Shown: positions 32,580 to 45,067, counted from the first letter of the stretch. The stretch is DNA of 64,000 nucleotides from Stomoxys calcitrans (GCF_963082655.1 NC_081553.1:33769978-33833977); one strand, 5' to 3'. The notes: generated by a model from the letters alone, not told the origin. Numbers and translations: made by a program.

Positions 32580-35223
32580 TCAATTTGTGTTTGTTTGTAG
32601 GTTTGTTTGTTTGTATGTTTGTGTGTTCCTTATAGACTCAGAAACGGCTGAACCGATTTTCTTGAAATTTTCACAGATGGTGCATAATGACCCCGTGGTG
32701 AAAATAGGGTACTATATTTTTTGATATATGAAAGGGGGGCGGACCCTCCCCCTTACCCTAATTTTCAGAAATGCCAAATCTCGGAGATGGGTGGTGCGAT
32801 TTAAGCAAAATTTTGTGTGGTCTAATTTATTACCCTAACAATAAAAATTTGTTATCCAAATTTCGGATGGGGTACCTAGGGGGAACGCCCCACCCTTAAA
32901 CCTACCAAACATATATAAAGACCAATCACGACAATATGGGACTCAAATGAAAGGTATTTACGATAAGAAAACTAACTGATATCCAATTGTCGGACTAAGT
33001 TGTAGGGGGACCACCCCAAGCCCCAAAACACCCCTAAATAGGACATATTTACCGACCATGGCAATATGGGACTCAAATGAAAGGTATTTGCGAGTAGAAT
33101 ACGAATCCGATATTCAAATGTGGGGCCACGTTTTTGGGAGTCCACCCCTTTCCCAAAACACCCCCCAAACAGGACTTATTTACTGACCATGGGAATATGG
33201 GGCTTAAAAGGTATTTGAGTGTAGAATTAGAATCTGATATTCAACTATGAGACCAAGTTTTTGGGGGGCCGCCTCTCACCAAAAACCTCCCCAAAGGGAC
33301 ACATTTACGACCATAGCAATATGGGGCTCAAATGAAAGGTCTTTGGGCGTAAAGCACAAATCTGATATCAATATTCGGGAAAAGTGTCTATGGGGCCAGC
33401 CCACCCCACAACACCACCCAAATAGGAAGTTTTTGCAGGCTATTACAATATGAGGCTCAAATAAGAGGATTTTTAAAGTGGAACACGAATCCGATATATA
33501 TTTTCAAGGCCAACTCACTGAGTGGCCACCCATCCCCCAAAACCCCCCCCAAGCCGGTCATGTTTGCCGACTATGGAAATATGGAGCTTCAATTAAAGTT
33601 ATGTGGGAGTAGATCAACAACATTAGGGGCCAACTGTCTAGCGGACGTTCCACCACCATAACAACCCCCCAAATAGGACGTATTTGGTCAACAAAACAAT
33701 TTGGGTCTAAAAGAGAGGGGTACTAAATATTCATAGTTTTTAGAGTCCATACCCCAAACCGGACATATTGGTTGCCCAAAAAGTAATTGCGGATTTTTTA
33801 AAAGAAACAAAATGCATTTTTAATAAAACTTAGAATGAACTTTAATCAAATATACTTTTTTTTACACTTTTTTTCTAAATCAAGCTAAAAGTAACAGCTG
33901 ACAACTGACAGAAGAAAGAATGCAATTACAGAGTCACAAGCTGTGAAAAAATTTGTCAACGCCGACTATATGAAAAATCCGCAATTACTTTTTGGGCAAC
34001 GCAATATTTTCAAGGCCAACTCACTGAGTGGCCACCCATCCCCCAAAATACCCCCCAAGCCGGTCATGTTTGCCGACTATGGAAATATGGGGCTCCAATT
34101 AAAGTTATGTGGGAGTAGACCACGTATTTGATATCAACATTAGGGGCCAACTGTCTAGTGGAGGTTCCACCACCATAGCAACCCCCAAATAGGACTTATT
34201 TGCTCAACAAAACATTGTGGGTCTAAAAGAGAGTGGAAGTAAATATTCATAGTTTTTAGGGCCAATACCCCAAACCGGACATATTTTTTGACTTTTGCAA
34301 TAAGGAGTTTAAATGAGATTAGAAAACGAATTTGATATCCAATTTTGAGGCCAATGGCAATATGGGGTTCAAATAAATGATATACAGATATATGAGAATA
34401 GAGCACGTTGCTGATATATTTTCCGGGCTTTGTGTTTGGGGGACCACTCGAATCCCCAAAACACCCCTAAATCGGGCATATTTACCGACCATATGAATGT
34501 GGAGCTTAAATGAAAGGCATTGGGGGGTAGAGCAAGAATTGATACCCATTTTCGGGATCAATTTTGTGGGGGTCTACCCCTTTCCCAAAATACCCCACAA
34601 ACAGCAATTTTTTACTGACCATTGCAATATGGGGCTCAAATAAAGGTATTTGGGAGTAGAATATGAATTTGATATCCAAATTTAGGACCATGTATTTAGG
34701 GCATCACCCCTATCCCAAAACACCCCCCAAAGGGTAAACATTTTTTGACCATGCCAATATGTGGCTCAAATGAAAGGTATTTGAGATTAGAAAACAAATT
34801 TAATAACCTATTTTGGGGCGATGTGTTTTGGGGGACGCCTCATCAAGTAAACTCCTCTTAAACCAATGGCAATATGGGGTTTAAATAAATGGCATTTGAG
34901 ACAAGACCACGCTGCTGGCATTTTTTCAGGGCCAAGTATCTGGGGGACCACCTCACCCCCGAAAACACCACTAAATAAGACATCATGAGAATATCGGGCT
35001 GAAATAAAGTTTTTTAAGAATGGAGTACACCTTACATCCAAACTTAAATTCGTAGACCAATATGGATCATATGAGATTCAGATAAAGGCACTTATATTGT
35101 TAAACTGTTAGTCAAGTTAGCATGATGTTTCACTAAAAGATTTTCGAAAATAAATATTCCAAGGAAACTTTTGTTCCGTATAAAGCAAAAGAAGGAGCAG
35201 CGGAGTGGGCCCGGGTCAGCTAG
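32580..35223 (+). mobile_element. family X (Helitron-like) element, full length
   Basis: Starts TCAATTTGTGTTTG after an A and ends GGGCCCGGGTCAGCTAG before a T. This fits the A[TC...CTAG]T pattern of canonical Helitrons, with a GC-rich palindromic GGGCCC close to the 3' end. The leading block (CTTATAGACTCAGAAACGGC, GGACCCTCCCCCTTACCC) is followed by an array of about 130-bp monomers (CAAATGAAAGGTATTTG and relatives). It encodes no Rep/helicase protein, so it would be non-autonomous. A mariner MITE lies at 33768-34004. The Helitron assignment is inference from termini only. Confidence 0.65.
33768..34004 (-). mobile_element. mariner-derived MITE, copy 4
   Basis: 237 bp, flanked by TA (33766-33767 and 34005-34006), with ends TTGGTTGCCCAAAAAGTAA and TTTTTGGGCAACGCAA. 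It lies exactly between two copies of a ~270-bp piece of the family X array (33495-33767 and 34005-34280). Confidence 0.93.
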
Positions 35224-35245
35224 TCAACCTTATAAAGTAAATATA

Positions 35246-35482
35246 TTGAGTTGCCCAAAAAGTAATTGCGGATTTTTCATATAGTCGGCGTTGACAAATT
35301 TTTTCACAGCTTGTGACTCTGTAATTGCATTCTTTCTTCTGTCAGTTATCAGCTGTTACTTTTAGCTTGCTTTAGAAAAAAAAGTGTAAAAAAGTAGATT
35401 TGATTAAAGTTCATTCTAAGTTTTATTAAAAATGCATTTTCTTTCTTTTAAAAAATCCGCAATTACTTTTTGGGCAACCCAA
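35246..35482 (+). mobile_element. mariner-derived MITE, copy 5
   Basis: 237 bp in the opposite orientation to the earlier copies (left half is GATTTTTCATATAGTCGGCG). TA flanks at 35244-35245 and 35483-35484. It begins 22 bp beyond the CTAG end of family X. Confidence 0.94.
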
Positions 35483-35484
35483 TA

Positions 35485-36180
35485 TTTAAAAAGTCGAAGG
35501 CAATTTAGCGATGTCCGTTTGTATGTCTGTTTTTCTCCCCATCTCTGCCTACCGTTTCGTCCTTATTAACATTGCCCGATTTTATCAATGAATTTTTCAA
35601 TTAAACTTTTTTTCAAATAAGTCACTCATTTACTCTTTTTTTCTTACACACAACCATCTTGTACCACTTGTTCCCTTCCTGGCTCAAATAACAAATGACT
35701 AAGATGTTATGTCGCCTAAATGATTTCTACTTCGCAGAGTCGATGCGCCAGCTTACTAAGGTCTCATACTATTTTCCCCCCCACTCAAAGTTGTCGCACG
35801 ATATTGTCGGCATTACCTTTAAGTACCGCATCTTGAAAGCTGTCACAAGCTACGAAATATGATGCCTTTGTTTTCACAAAAAATAAGCGTTTTGTATTTC
35901 ATATTCTCTTCATTTTTCATAGTTTCATTCATGGCAGGTATTTATAAAAATAAAGTTGTAGGAGTTTTGTTTGCAGTTTTTTTACGAACGTCTTCACAAT
36001 GTTGCAAACCGTAATAAGTATTGGCATGGTACTTCTTCTATATGTGGGTCAGGATGTGTATTTGGTATGAGATTATCAGCAACATTGTTGACAGTTTGAC
36101 ACAGATATTCGCATATTGAAACTTCTTTGTTACCCTTATGGCATTAATAAGGAGGGAACTGAGAGTTTGTTAGACAACGA
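35485..36180. other. AT-rich sequence with no recognised gene
   Basis: No tandem structure, element ends or supported coding region. Confidence 0.45.
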
Positions 36181-36410
36181 AGTGTTTGAACAATAACTAT
36201 GGGATTTCAAAGACTGCTGAATGTTGTATTTAAAATTTCAGCAAAACGGGGTAATAAATAAAGCTTCTCTGAGCTTCAGACCCTTAACCGGCATAACGGT
36301 CTATATGACACCTATATCTAAATACAGTCCGATCTGAACCATATTTGAGTCGGATGTTGGAAAGCGAAAAACTACTCACTGTTTCAAATTCCAGCGAAAT
36401 CGGTTAAAAA
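36181..36410 (-). repeat. family B monomer fragment
   Basis: Carries family B blocks such as GGTCTATATGACACCTATAT and GTCCGATCTGAACCATATTT and ends at CGAAATCGGTTAAAAAA. The next family B element starts in this A-run. The same block (CGAAATCGGTTAAAAAATAA) recurs near 39432-39451. Confidence 0.7.
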
Positions 36411-39400
36411 ACAAGTAAAAAGGCGTTAAGTTCGGCCGGGCCGAACTTTGGGTACCCACCATCTCGGGTATATATGTAAACCACCTTCCATCAAAATCCG
36501 GTGAAAATTGCATACCTTATGTCCCATAGCAGTTATATCGAAATATGTTCCGATTTGGACCAAATACTAATCGGTACAAGTCATTGTTCAATTGTGTATA
36601 ACAAAATATTGGTCTTTTTAGAAGCTATATCTAAAAATAAACCAATCTGAACCATATACGACACGGATGGCGAAAAACCTAACATAAGTCACTGTGTCAA
36701 GTTTCAGTGAAATCGGATTATAAATGCGACTTTTATGGGGCCAAGACTTTAAATCGAGATATCGATCCATATGGCAGCTATATCCAAATCTGGACTGATT
36801 TGGGCCAAGTTGCAGAAAAATGTCGAAGAGCCTAGCACAAAGCACTGTTCCAAATTTTGGCAAAATCGGACAATAAATGAGCCTTCAATGGGAGATCGGT
36901 CTATATGGCAGCTATATCCAAATCTGGACCGATCTGTGCGATATTGCAAAAGTATGTCAAGGGGATTAACTTAACTCACTGTCCCAAATTTCGGCGACAT
37001 CGGACAATAAATGCGCCTTCTAAGGGCCCAAACCCCTAAATCGAGATATCGGTCTATATGGCAGCTATATCCGAATCTGGACCGATCAGAGCCAAATTGA
37101 GAAAGGATGTCGAAGGGTCTAACACAACTCACTGTCCCAAATTCAGGCAAAATCGGACAATAAATGCGCCTTTTATGTGCCCAAACCCCTAAATCGAGAG
37201 ATCGGGCTATATGGCAGCTATATCCGAATCTGGACCGATCAGGGCCAAATTGAGCAAGGATGTCGAGGAGTCTAACACAACTCACTGTCCCAAATTTAGG
37301 CGACATCGGACAATAAACGCGCCTTCTAAGGGTCCAAACCCCCATATCGAGAGATCGGGCTATATGGCAGCTATATCCAAATCTGGACCGATCAGGGCCA
37401 AATTGACAAAGGATGTCGAAGGGCCCAACACAACTCACAGTCCCAAATTTCGGAGACATCGGACAATAAATGCGCCTTCTATGAGCCCAAACCCCTAGAT
37501 CGAGAGATCGGGATATATGGCAGCTATATCCAAATCTGGACCGATCAGAGCCAAATTGAGAAAGGATGTCGAAGGGCTTAACACAACTCACTGTCCCAAA
37601 TTTCGGCGACATCGTACAATAAATGCGCCTTCTAAGGGCCCAAACCCCTAAATCGAGAGATCGGGCTATATGGCAGCTATATCCAAATCTGGACCGATCA
37701 GGGCCAAATTGAGCAAGGATGTCGAGGGGTCTAACACAACTCACTGTCCCAAATTTAGGCGACATCGGACAATAAACGCGCCTTCTAAGGGTCCAAACCC
37801 CCAAATCGAGAGATCGGGCTATATGGCAGCTGTATCCAAATCTAGACCGATCAGGGCCAAATTGAGAAAGGATGTCGAAGGGCTTAACACAACTCACTGT
37901 CCCAAATATAGGCGACATCGGACAATAAACGCGCATTCTAAGGGCCCAAACCCCTAAATCGAGAGATCAGGCTATATGGCAGCAATATACAAATCAGAAC
38001 CGATCAGGGCCCAATTGAAGATAGATGTCGAAGGGCCTAAGAAAACTCACTGTCCCAAAATTCAGCATAATCGGAAAATAAATGTGGCTTTTATGGGCCC
38101 AAAACCTTAAATCGGGAGATCGGTCTATATGGCAGGAATATCCAAATCTGAACCGATCAGGGCCAAATTGAGAAAGGATGTCGAAGGGCCTACCACATTT
38201 CACTGTCCCAAATTTAGGCGACATCGGACAATAAACGCGCCTTCTAAGGGCCCAAACCCCTAAATCGAGAGATCGGGCTATATGGCAGCTATATCCAAAT
38301 CTGGACCGATCAGGGCCAAATTGAGAAAGGATGTCGAAGGGCTTAACACAACTCACTGTCCCAAATTTAGGCGACATCGGACAATAAATGCGCCTTCTAA
38401 GGGCCCAAACCCCTAAATCGAGAGATCGGGCTATATGGCAGCTATATCCAAATCTGGACTGATCAGGGCCAAATTGAGAAAGGATGTCGAAGGGCCTAAC
38501 ACAACTCACTGTTCCAAATTTAGGCGACATCTGACAATAAACGCGCCTTCTAAGGGCCCAAACCCCTAAATCGAGATATCGGTCTATATGGCAGCTATAT
38601 CCAAATCTAGACGATCAGAGCCAAATTGAGAGAGATGTCGAAGGGCCTAACACAACTCACTGTCCCAAATTTCGGTGGAATCGGACAATAAATGCGCCTT
38701 CTATGAGCCCAAACCCCTAAATCGAGAGATCGGGCTATATGGCAGCTATATCCAAATCTGGACCAATCAGGGCCAAAATGAGAAAGGAAGTCGAAGGGCC
38801 TAACACATCTCACTGTCACAAATTTCGGAGACATCGGACAATAAATGCGCCTTCTATGGGCCCCAAACCCCTAAATCGGGAGATCGGTCTATATGGCAGC
38901 TATATCCAAATCTGGGCCGATCAGGGCCAAATTGAGAAAGGATGTCGAAGGGCTTAACACAACTCACTGTCCCAAATTTAGGCGACATCGGACAATAAAC
39001 GCGCCTTCTAAGGGTCCAAACCCTAAATCGAGAGATCGGGCTATATGGCAGCTATATCCAAATCTGGATCGATCTTGACGAAGGATGTCAAGTGGCCAAA
39101 TATAACTCACTGTCCCAAATTTCGGCGGAATCGGACAATAAATGTGGCTTTTATGGGCCTAAGATCATAAATCTGAGGATCGGTCTATATGGCAGCTATA
39201 ACCAAATCTGAACCGATCTAGGCCAAATTAACGAGGAAGTCCAAGGGCGTAACACAACTCACTGTCCCAAATTTCAGCAAAATCGGATATTAAATGTGGC
39301 TTTTATGGACCTAAGGCCCCTTATCGGCAGATCGGTCCATATGACACCTATATCTTAATATAGTCGATCTGAACCATATTTGGGTCCTATATTTGGTGGC

Positions 39401-39657
39401 CTAAAACTACTCATTGTATCAAATTTTAACCGAAATCGGTTAAAAAATAAAGCTTTTATGGGCATTAGGACCTTTATCGGAAGATCGGTCTATATGACAG
39501 CTATATCTAAATATAGTCCGATCTGAACCATATTTAGGCCAGACGTCGAAAGGCTTAAAAAAATTCAGATCGGTCTATATGGTAGCTATATTTCAAATAT
39601 AGTCTGTTTTGTTCCATATTTAGGTCAGATGTCTGAAGGCTTAAAATAACCCACAGC
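36411..39657 (-). mobile_element. family B (Helentron-like) element, long array, 5' truncated
   Basis: The 3' end is present in reverse: ACAAGTAAAAAGGCGTTAAG, hairpin TTCGGCCGGGCCGAA, GGTACCCACCATCTCGGG. About 20 monomers follow. TATATGGCAGCTATATCC lies at 37208, 37361, 37514, 37667 and 37820 (allowing single changes), exactly 153 bp apart. A variant with GAGCAAGGATGTCGAGG repeats at 37252 and 37711 (459 bp = three monomers), showing trimeric higher-order structure. Since 153 is 51 codons, a 321-codon frame stays open on the minus strand (36971-37936), translating as 51-residue repeats. I regard that as a repeat artefact. The head is missing. Confidence 0.88.
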
Positions 39658-39659
39658 GA

Positions 39660-40795
39660 AATCGGTATTCGGGAGTAGATTACGAGTATGGTCAAGAAGT
39701 AGGAAAAGGGTTATGATTTATTGATAACGGAAGGGGGCGGTCCCTTCATCGTTACCCCAAAACCACCAACCAAAATCAAAAGTGAACCGATAAGGACAAT
39801 ATGGTATCAAATAACGAATCTGTCATACAAATTCATGTCGAAGTATAGGGGTCCATCTACTCCCACAAAAACGGCCAAAATGGGCGCATTAGCCAAACTC
39901 CCCCAAGTACCTGAGGGGCCGCTTCAGACCCAAGACCTATTAAAATAGTTTATTTGACGATCATGACAATATGGGACTCAAATGAAAGGTATTCGGGAGT
40001 AGATTACGAGTATGGTCAGGAAGTTGGAATAGGCTTTATAATTTATTGATAATGGAAGGGGGCGGACCCTCCACCGTTACACCAAAAACACCAACCAAAA
40101 TCAAAAGTGAACCAATAAGGACAATATGGGTATCAAATAACGAATCTGGCATACAAATCATGTCGAAGTATAGGGTTCACTCCACCCCCACAAAAACGCC
40201 CAAAACAGGCACATTAGCCAATCAGGGATATATGGGACTCGGTTTGTTTGTTCTGTATAGACTGAAAAACGGGGTTCTCTCGATTTTCTCGAAGTTTTCG
40301 CATACTTTGTAGGTTTGTCTGGAAGGAAACCCAGGTTATATAATTTTTCGGTATCGGAGGGGGAACGGACCCTCCCCCTTATGCCAAAAACACAAAATCA
40401 AAAGAGAACGATAGAGATAATATAGGTATCAAATGAAAGGTATTGGAGAATAGAATACGAATATGGTATAAAAATTTGAGTCTAAGTACCCATCGGGCCG
40501 CCCCAACCCCAAAACTCCCCCAAACAGACATATTAGACGTTCATTTCATTATGGGGCTCAAATGAAAGGTATTCGGGAGTAAATTTCGAATCTGGCATAC
40601 AAAATCAGATCGAAGTATAGGGGGTCACGCCACCCTCTCAAAAACGCCATTAGACCCAATATGACTTTATGATACTTGGCTGAACCAATTTTCTTAAAAT
40701 TTTCAAAGATTGTGTACGATTGTCTGGAAGGAAACATAGGCTTTATAATTTTTAGATATCACGTGAAGGCGAACCCTCCCTCTGTCCCGAATGTC
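39660..40795 (+). repeat. family X-related repeats
   Basis: Blocks such as TATTCGGGAGTAGATTACGA recur at 39666 and 39990 (324 bp). A leading block like that of family X (GTATAGACTGAAAAACGGGG, GGACCCTCCCCCTTATGCC) occurs at 40250-40385, followed by CAAATGAAAGGTATT monomers. It looks like a diverged subfamily with longer composite monomers. No termini found. Confidence 0.7.
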
Positions 40796-42033
40796 ATAGC
40801 ATTAACCAGAAAGACTTAGACGCCGCTAGCCAGTTTGATTACCGAATAAATGCACCGATCCTAGATTAAGGAAAACCCCTCTAAGGGGACTCTAGAAAAA
40901 AAGACTCTTAGTAACATTCTGCAGCTCTTCTCCTTAAAATCTATTACCACCTATGATGTTTTATAATAAACCAGTTGAGATGAGCTGACTATTTTCACCA
41001 TTCATTGATCACATCTTCGTGATATAATTTTGCAAAGTGAAACTCGATATGTTCACGACTGCAGTTTGCATTGCAACATTTACAAAATTTACAAAATTCC
41101 TTAATACAAAAACAAACAAAAAAAAAAGGCCCTCAAGAAGCTAATATGAAAAGAAATGCATTGCAATCTATTCATGGCCAAAGTTGCTAGTAATGCACCA
41201 AACAGCATAAAGCATTGAACGCTGACTTAGTGGCTTTAGTTCACTATTTGGTGATGGTGGTGATCAGCACCACCGACACTTGTAATTGGATTTTTCTCAA
41301 ATATAAATGAGTGTGGCTGTAGTTGTTGTTAAAATTTATTATCTGTCATTGTATCTACATTGGAAAATATTAAATTTCTTGGACAATCTACTACCATAAG
41401 GAAGTTGCACATGCCTGGAATGGTTGGTGGTGGTGGCGGTGGCGATTGCGAGCTTCAGTAGTTCTATCCTTTGCTTACCGTTGCCTCAATTAAATCGTAA
41501 CAAATAATGAATCCTTAGACTCATTCAGTGGTTACTTTAACATTCTCAAAAGATTTATGGTTTGGGAGTGCTTACTACGATTCCATATGCCATGCGCCTC
41601 AATATTAAGCTTGGCGACGAGATTTAGTGTCTACAACATGAGAAAACTTTCAAAAATCGGCAGGTGGACAAGTCACGGACACTTAAGGATATATAAGGTG
41701 CTTATATTACACCATTGTTATGCTAAGGGTAATTTAATCATACCTTGTCTATGAATAAATATTATTGCCGCGGAGCCATAAGGTACATTGGTAACGAATT
41801 CCACTCAATTTAGAAAATCAACGGCTACAAACGTTTTCAATATCATGATTTGAGCATAAGTACCTTTAATGCCAAAACTTTCCATAGAAAAAGGGCAGAT
41901 TACTCACTGCCTGGTGTGCTAAAGGAGTACAATGTCTATATTACCTCCATACAGTAAAGTTTTCCGAAAATGAACTAGTTCACTTATATAGTTCACAGAA
42001 ATCAAAGAACTAATTCGTTCGAGTCAAACTTCT
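40796..42033. other. AT-rich sequence with no recognised gene
   Basis: Contains short trinucleotide-rich pieces (GGTGATGGTGGTGATC at 41251-41266; GGTTGGTGGTGGTGGCGG near 41421-41440). No convincing coding region; the 65-codon frame at 41557 has no recognisable motif. Confidence 0.45.
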
Positions 42034-43634
42034 TATACCCCCTACCATAGGGAGGGGGTATACAAATTTCGTCATTCTGTTTGTAACACATCGAAATTTG
42101 CGTCGGAGACCCCATAAAGTATATATATATTCTTGATCATCGCGACATTTTATGCCGATCTAGCCATGGCCGTCCGTCTGCCCGCCCGTCTGTCTGTCGA
42201 AAGCACGCTAACTTTCAAAGGATTAAAGCTAACCGCTTGAAATTTTGCACAAATACTTTTTATTAGTGTAGGTCAGTTGGGATAGTAAATGGTCCAAATC
42301 ACTCCATGTTTTGATATAGCTGCCATATAAACCGATCTTGGGTCTTGACTTCTTGAGCCTCTAGAAGGCGCAATTCTCATTCGATTTGACTGAAATTTAG
42401 CTCGAGGTGTTTTGGTATTAATTCAAACAACTACGCTAAGTATGGTTCAAATCGGTCCATGGTTTGATATAGCTGTCATATAAACCGATCTGGGATCTTG
42501 ACTTCTTGAGCCTCTAGAGGGCGCAATTCCCATCCGATTTGAATGAAATTTTGTACGTGGTGTTTTGGTATCAATTCTAATAACTACGCCAAGTGTGTTC
42601 AAATCGGTCCATATTATGATATAGCTGCCATATAAACCGATCTTGGGTCTTGACTTCTTGAGCCTCTAGAGGGCGCAATTCTCATCCGAGTGGGCTATAA
42701 TTTTGCATGAGGTGTTTTGTTATGACTTCCAATGAGTGTGCTAAGTATGGTGCAAATCGATACATAACCTTATATAGCTGCCATATAAACCGATCTGGGG
42801 TCTTGACTTCTTGAGCCTCTAGAGGGCGCAATTTTTATCCGATTTTATTGAAATTTTGCTCGTGGATTTTAAGTATCACTTTCAACAACTGCTCTAAGTA
42901 TGATTCAAATCGGTAAATGGTTTGATATAGGTGCCATATAAACTGATCTTGGGTCTTGACTTCTTGAGCCTCTAGAGGGCGCAGTTCTCATCCGATTTGA
43001 CTAAAATTTTGCAAGTGGTGTTTTTGTTTAAATCGGTCCATATTTTGATATAGCTGCCATATAAACCGATCTTGGGTTTTGACTTCTTGAGCCTCTAGAG
43101 GGCGCAATTCTCATCCGATTTGACTGAAATTTTGTACATAGTGTTTCGGTAACAATTCCAACAACTACGCTAATTGTGGTTCAAATCGGTTCATGTTTTG
43201 ATATAGCTGCCATAAAAACCGATCTGGGATCTTGACTTCTTGAGCCTCTAGAGGGCGCAATTCTCATCCGATTGGGCTGAAATTTTGTACAAGGGCTTCT
43301 CTCATGACCTTCAACATACGTGTCTAATATGGTCTGAATCGATCTATAGCTTGATACAGCTCCCATATAACCCGATTTTGCTTCTTGAGCCCCTATAAAG
43401 CGCAATTTTTATCCGAATGAACTGAATTATTACACAATGACTTCTACAATGTACAGCATTCATTAATGGTTCGAATCGGACTAAAACGTGATATAGCTCC
43501 AATAGCACAACAGTTTTTATTCAGTATTCTTTGTTTGCCTATAAAGAGATACTGCGCATAGAACTCGACAAATGCGATCCAATGTGGAGGGTATTTAAGA
43601 TTCGGCCCGGCCGAACTTAGCACGCTCTTACTTG
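42034..43634 (+). mobile_element. family A (Helentron-like) element, complete
   Basis: Left end ATACCCCCTACCATAGGG, head with TATATATATTCTTGATCATC and a GTCCGTCTGCCCGCCCGTC tract, about eight monomers (TATAGCTGCCATATAAACCG, TCTTGACTTCTTGAGCCTC), right end GCGATCCAATGTGGAGGGTA, hairpin TTCGGCCCGGCCGAA, then CACGCTCTTACTTG. Non-coding and non-autonomous. Confidence 0.88.
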
Positions 43635-43871
43635 TTCATTAATCAGCTCATTGCAGAAGATCATACCGAAGCGAAGACTTACTTGCCCCTACTACAAAAG
43701 ATGTAGGAGGGGCTTATACAACTTAATATTCATCAAAATTTGGGGGAAGGATTACACCTCTGGACTGTTAAGAAATATAATCGTGAAATTCGTCCATATG
43801 AAATATCAAACGATATAGTACCTCTACGAACCTAACTTGCCCGTCCTATGGACCTCTTGTTGCTAAGGGTG

Positions 43872-44197
43872 GTTTAGTGTTACCCAAACATCTCATTACG
43901 GAACAAAGTAGAGGAAAACTAACTTCTCACATTAGCAATTAAGTGCTGCCCGATTCAAATTTAAGCTCAAAGATAAGGGGACCTCCTGTATTATGCCGAG
44001 TCCGAACGGTTGGTCACTGAAAAGTGACACCTCTTTGTTGAGAAGTTGTGCATGGATGAAATACTCATAAATGTTGCCAGCATCTGGTGCGGGGCAACCA
44101 CCGCTGAAAAATGTTTAAAGGTGTTCTCGCCGGCAGGATTTGAACCCGTGCTTTTGGGTACAATAGGCAGGCATGCTAACCTATGCACCACGGTGGC
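43872..44197 (-). mobile_element. tRNA-derived SINE, complete, with target duplication
   Basis: A 326-bp minus-strand element starting GCCACCGTGG. It has an A-box-like region, the B-box GGTTCAAATCC (complement of 44137-44147), a ~200-bp non-tRNA body and a 3' tail. It is flanked by the 14-bp direct repeat TGTTGCTAAGGGTG at 43858-43871 and 44198-44211, a clear sign of target-primed retrotransposition. It encodes no protein and would depend on a LINE partner. The non-LTR fragments in this window are candidate relatives of that partner, but nothing here links them directly. Confidence 0.92.
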
Positions 44198-44211
44198 TGT
44201 TGCTAAGGGTG

Positions 44212-44833
44212 CTAGAATTCTAATCGAACCTTACCTTGACCAATGGCCGGAAAATCGTTCATTCATTCCAAGGAGAAGTTTTATGAAAACTCTACCCCCT
44301 TCATTGCAATGTTCACAGAGTTCTTTTTTTTTTTGGTTTATTGTTCTTCATAATTGAGGTAACCTTCTTGTAGGTGACGGCATCTAAGTTTATTGTTTGC
44401 CGACAGAAGACCAAAAAAATGTTTCAGCCTAAAAGAAATTGGCTTCATGTAAGACAACTTGTTACGATCGATATCTGATAAAAATTCTTCCAAATACAGT
44501 TTAAGCCCGAATTTTGAGTGCAACGAATTTTCGGTTTATAACCAATTTGAACTGAAACAGTAACAACAAGAAGAACACCAGCTAGAAGCATGCTCAGCGA
44601 GAAGCTTATGTAACTGCCATACATTTACTAACTGATGTTGTATTTGTATTCCCCTGAGATGGTTTATATTTCTTGTATTATGGTGGCATTGTGCGATTTT
44701 GGAAAATAAATCGTTGACATGGTGCATGCAGGTGACAGTTGTGTTGAAGAAAATAGCAATGAATTGATATGAGAAACCAAACGATAAGCAATAGATTTCA
44801 AGCTTGGATAATATCAAGGTGTGAGAGGAGATC
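44212..44833. other. unassigned sequence
   Basis: AT-rich, no recognised repeat or product. Open frames of 61 and 110 codons on the minus strand lack identifiable motifs. Confidence 0.35.
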
Positions 44834-44922
44834 ATTGAGTGCGACACCTCGAATCTGACAGCGCTCATTGATATGTTAGAAGTTTACCCCTGTTCCTTAA
44901 GGGTATGTTCATGGGCAAAATC
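44834..44922 (+). repeat. SINE 3'-end fragment
   Basis: Matches the tail of the complete SINE in plus orientation (CTGACAGCGCTCATTGATAT, CCCCTGTTCCTTAAGGG, TGTTCATGGGCAAAATCC). Truncated on the 5' side, as is common for retrotransposed copies. Confidence 0.7.
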
Positions 44923-45067
44923 CGCTATGTGACCTTCCGATTTATACACACTACAGTGGTCAAGTAACCTTCTCGATATGAACAGTACAAGTTCTTCAGT
45001 GTACACACCAAAGCACACGTGGTCGTCTAGTTCGGTACCATATTTATAGAAGTCCATATAACTTCTA

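Noticed and set aside
36971..37936. 321-codon open frame that looks like a repeat protein
   Set aside because: It is a translation of the 153-bp family B monomers; the same frame is open in other copies only because 153 is divisible by three, and it has no independent start, splice or domain signal.
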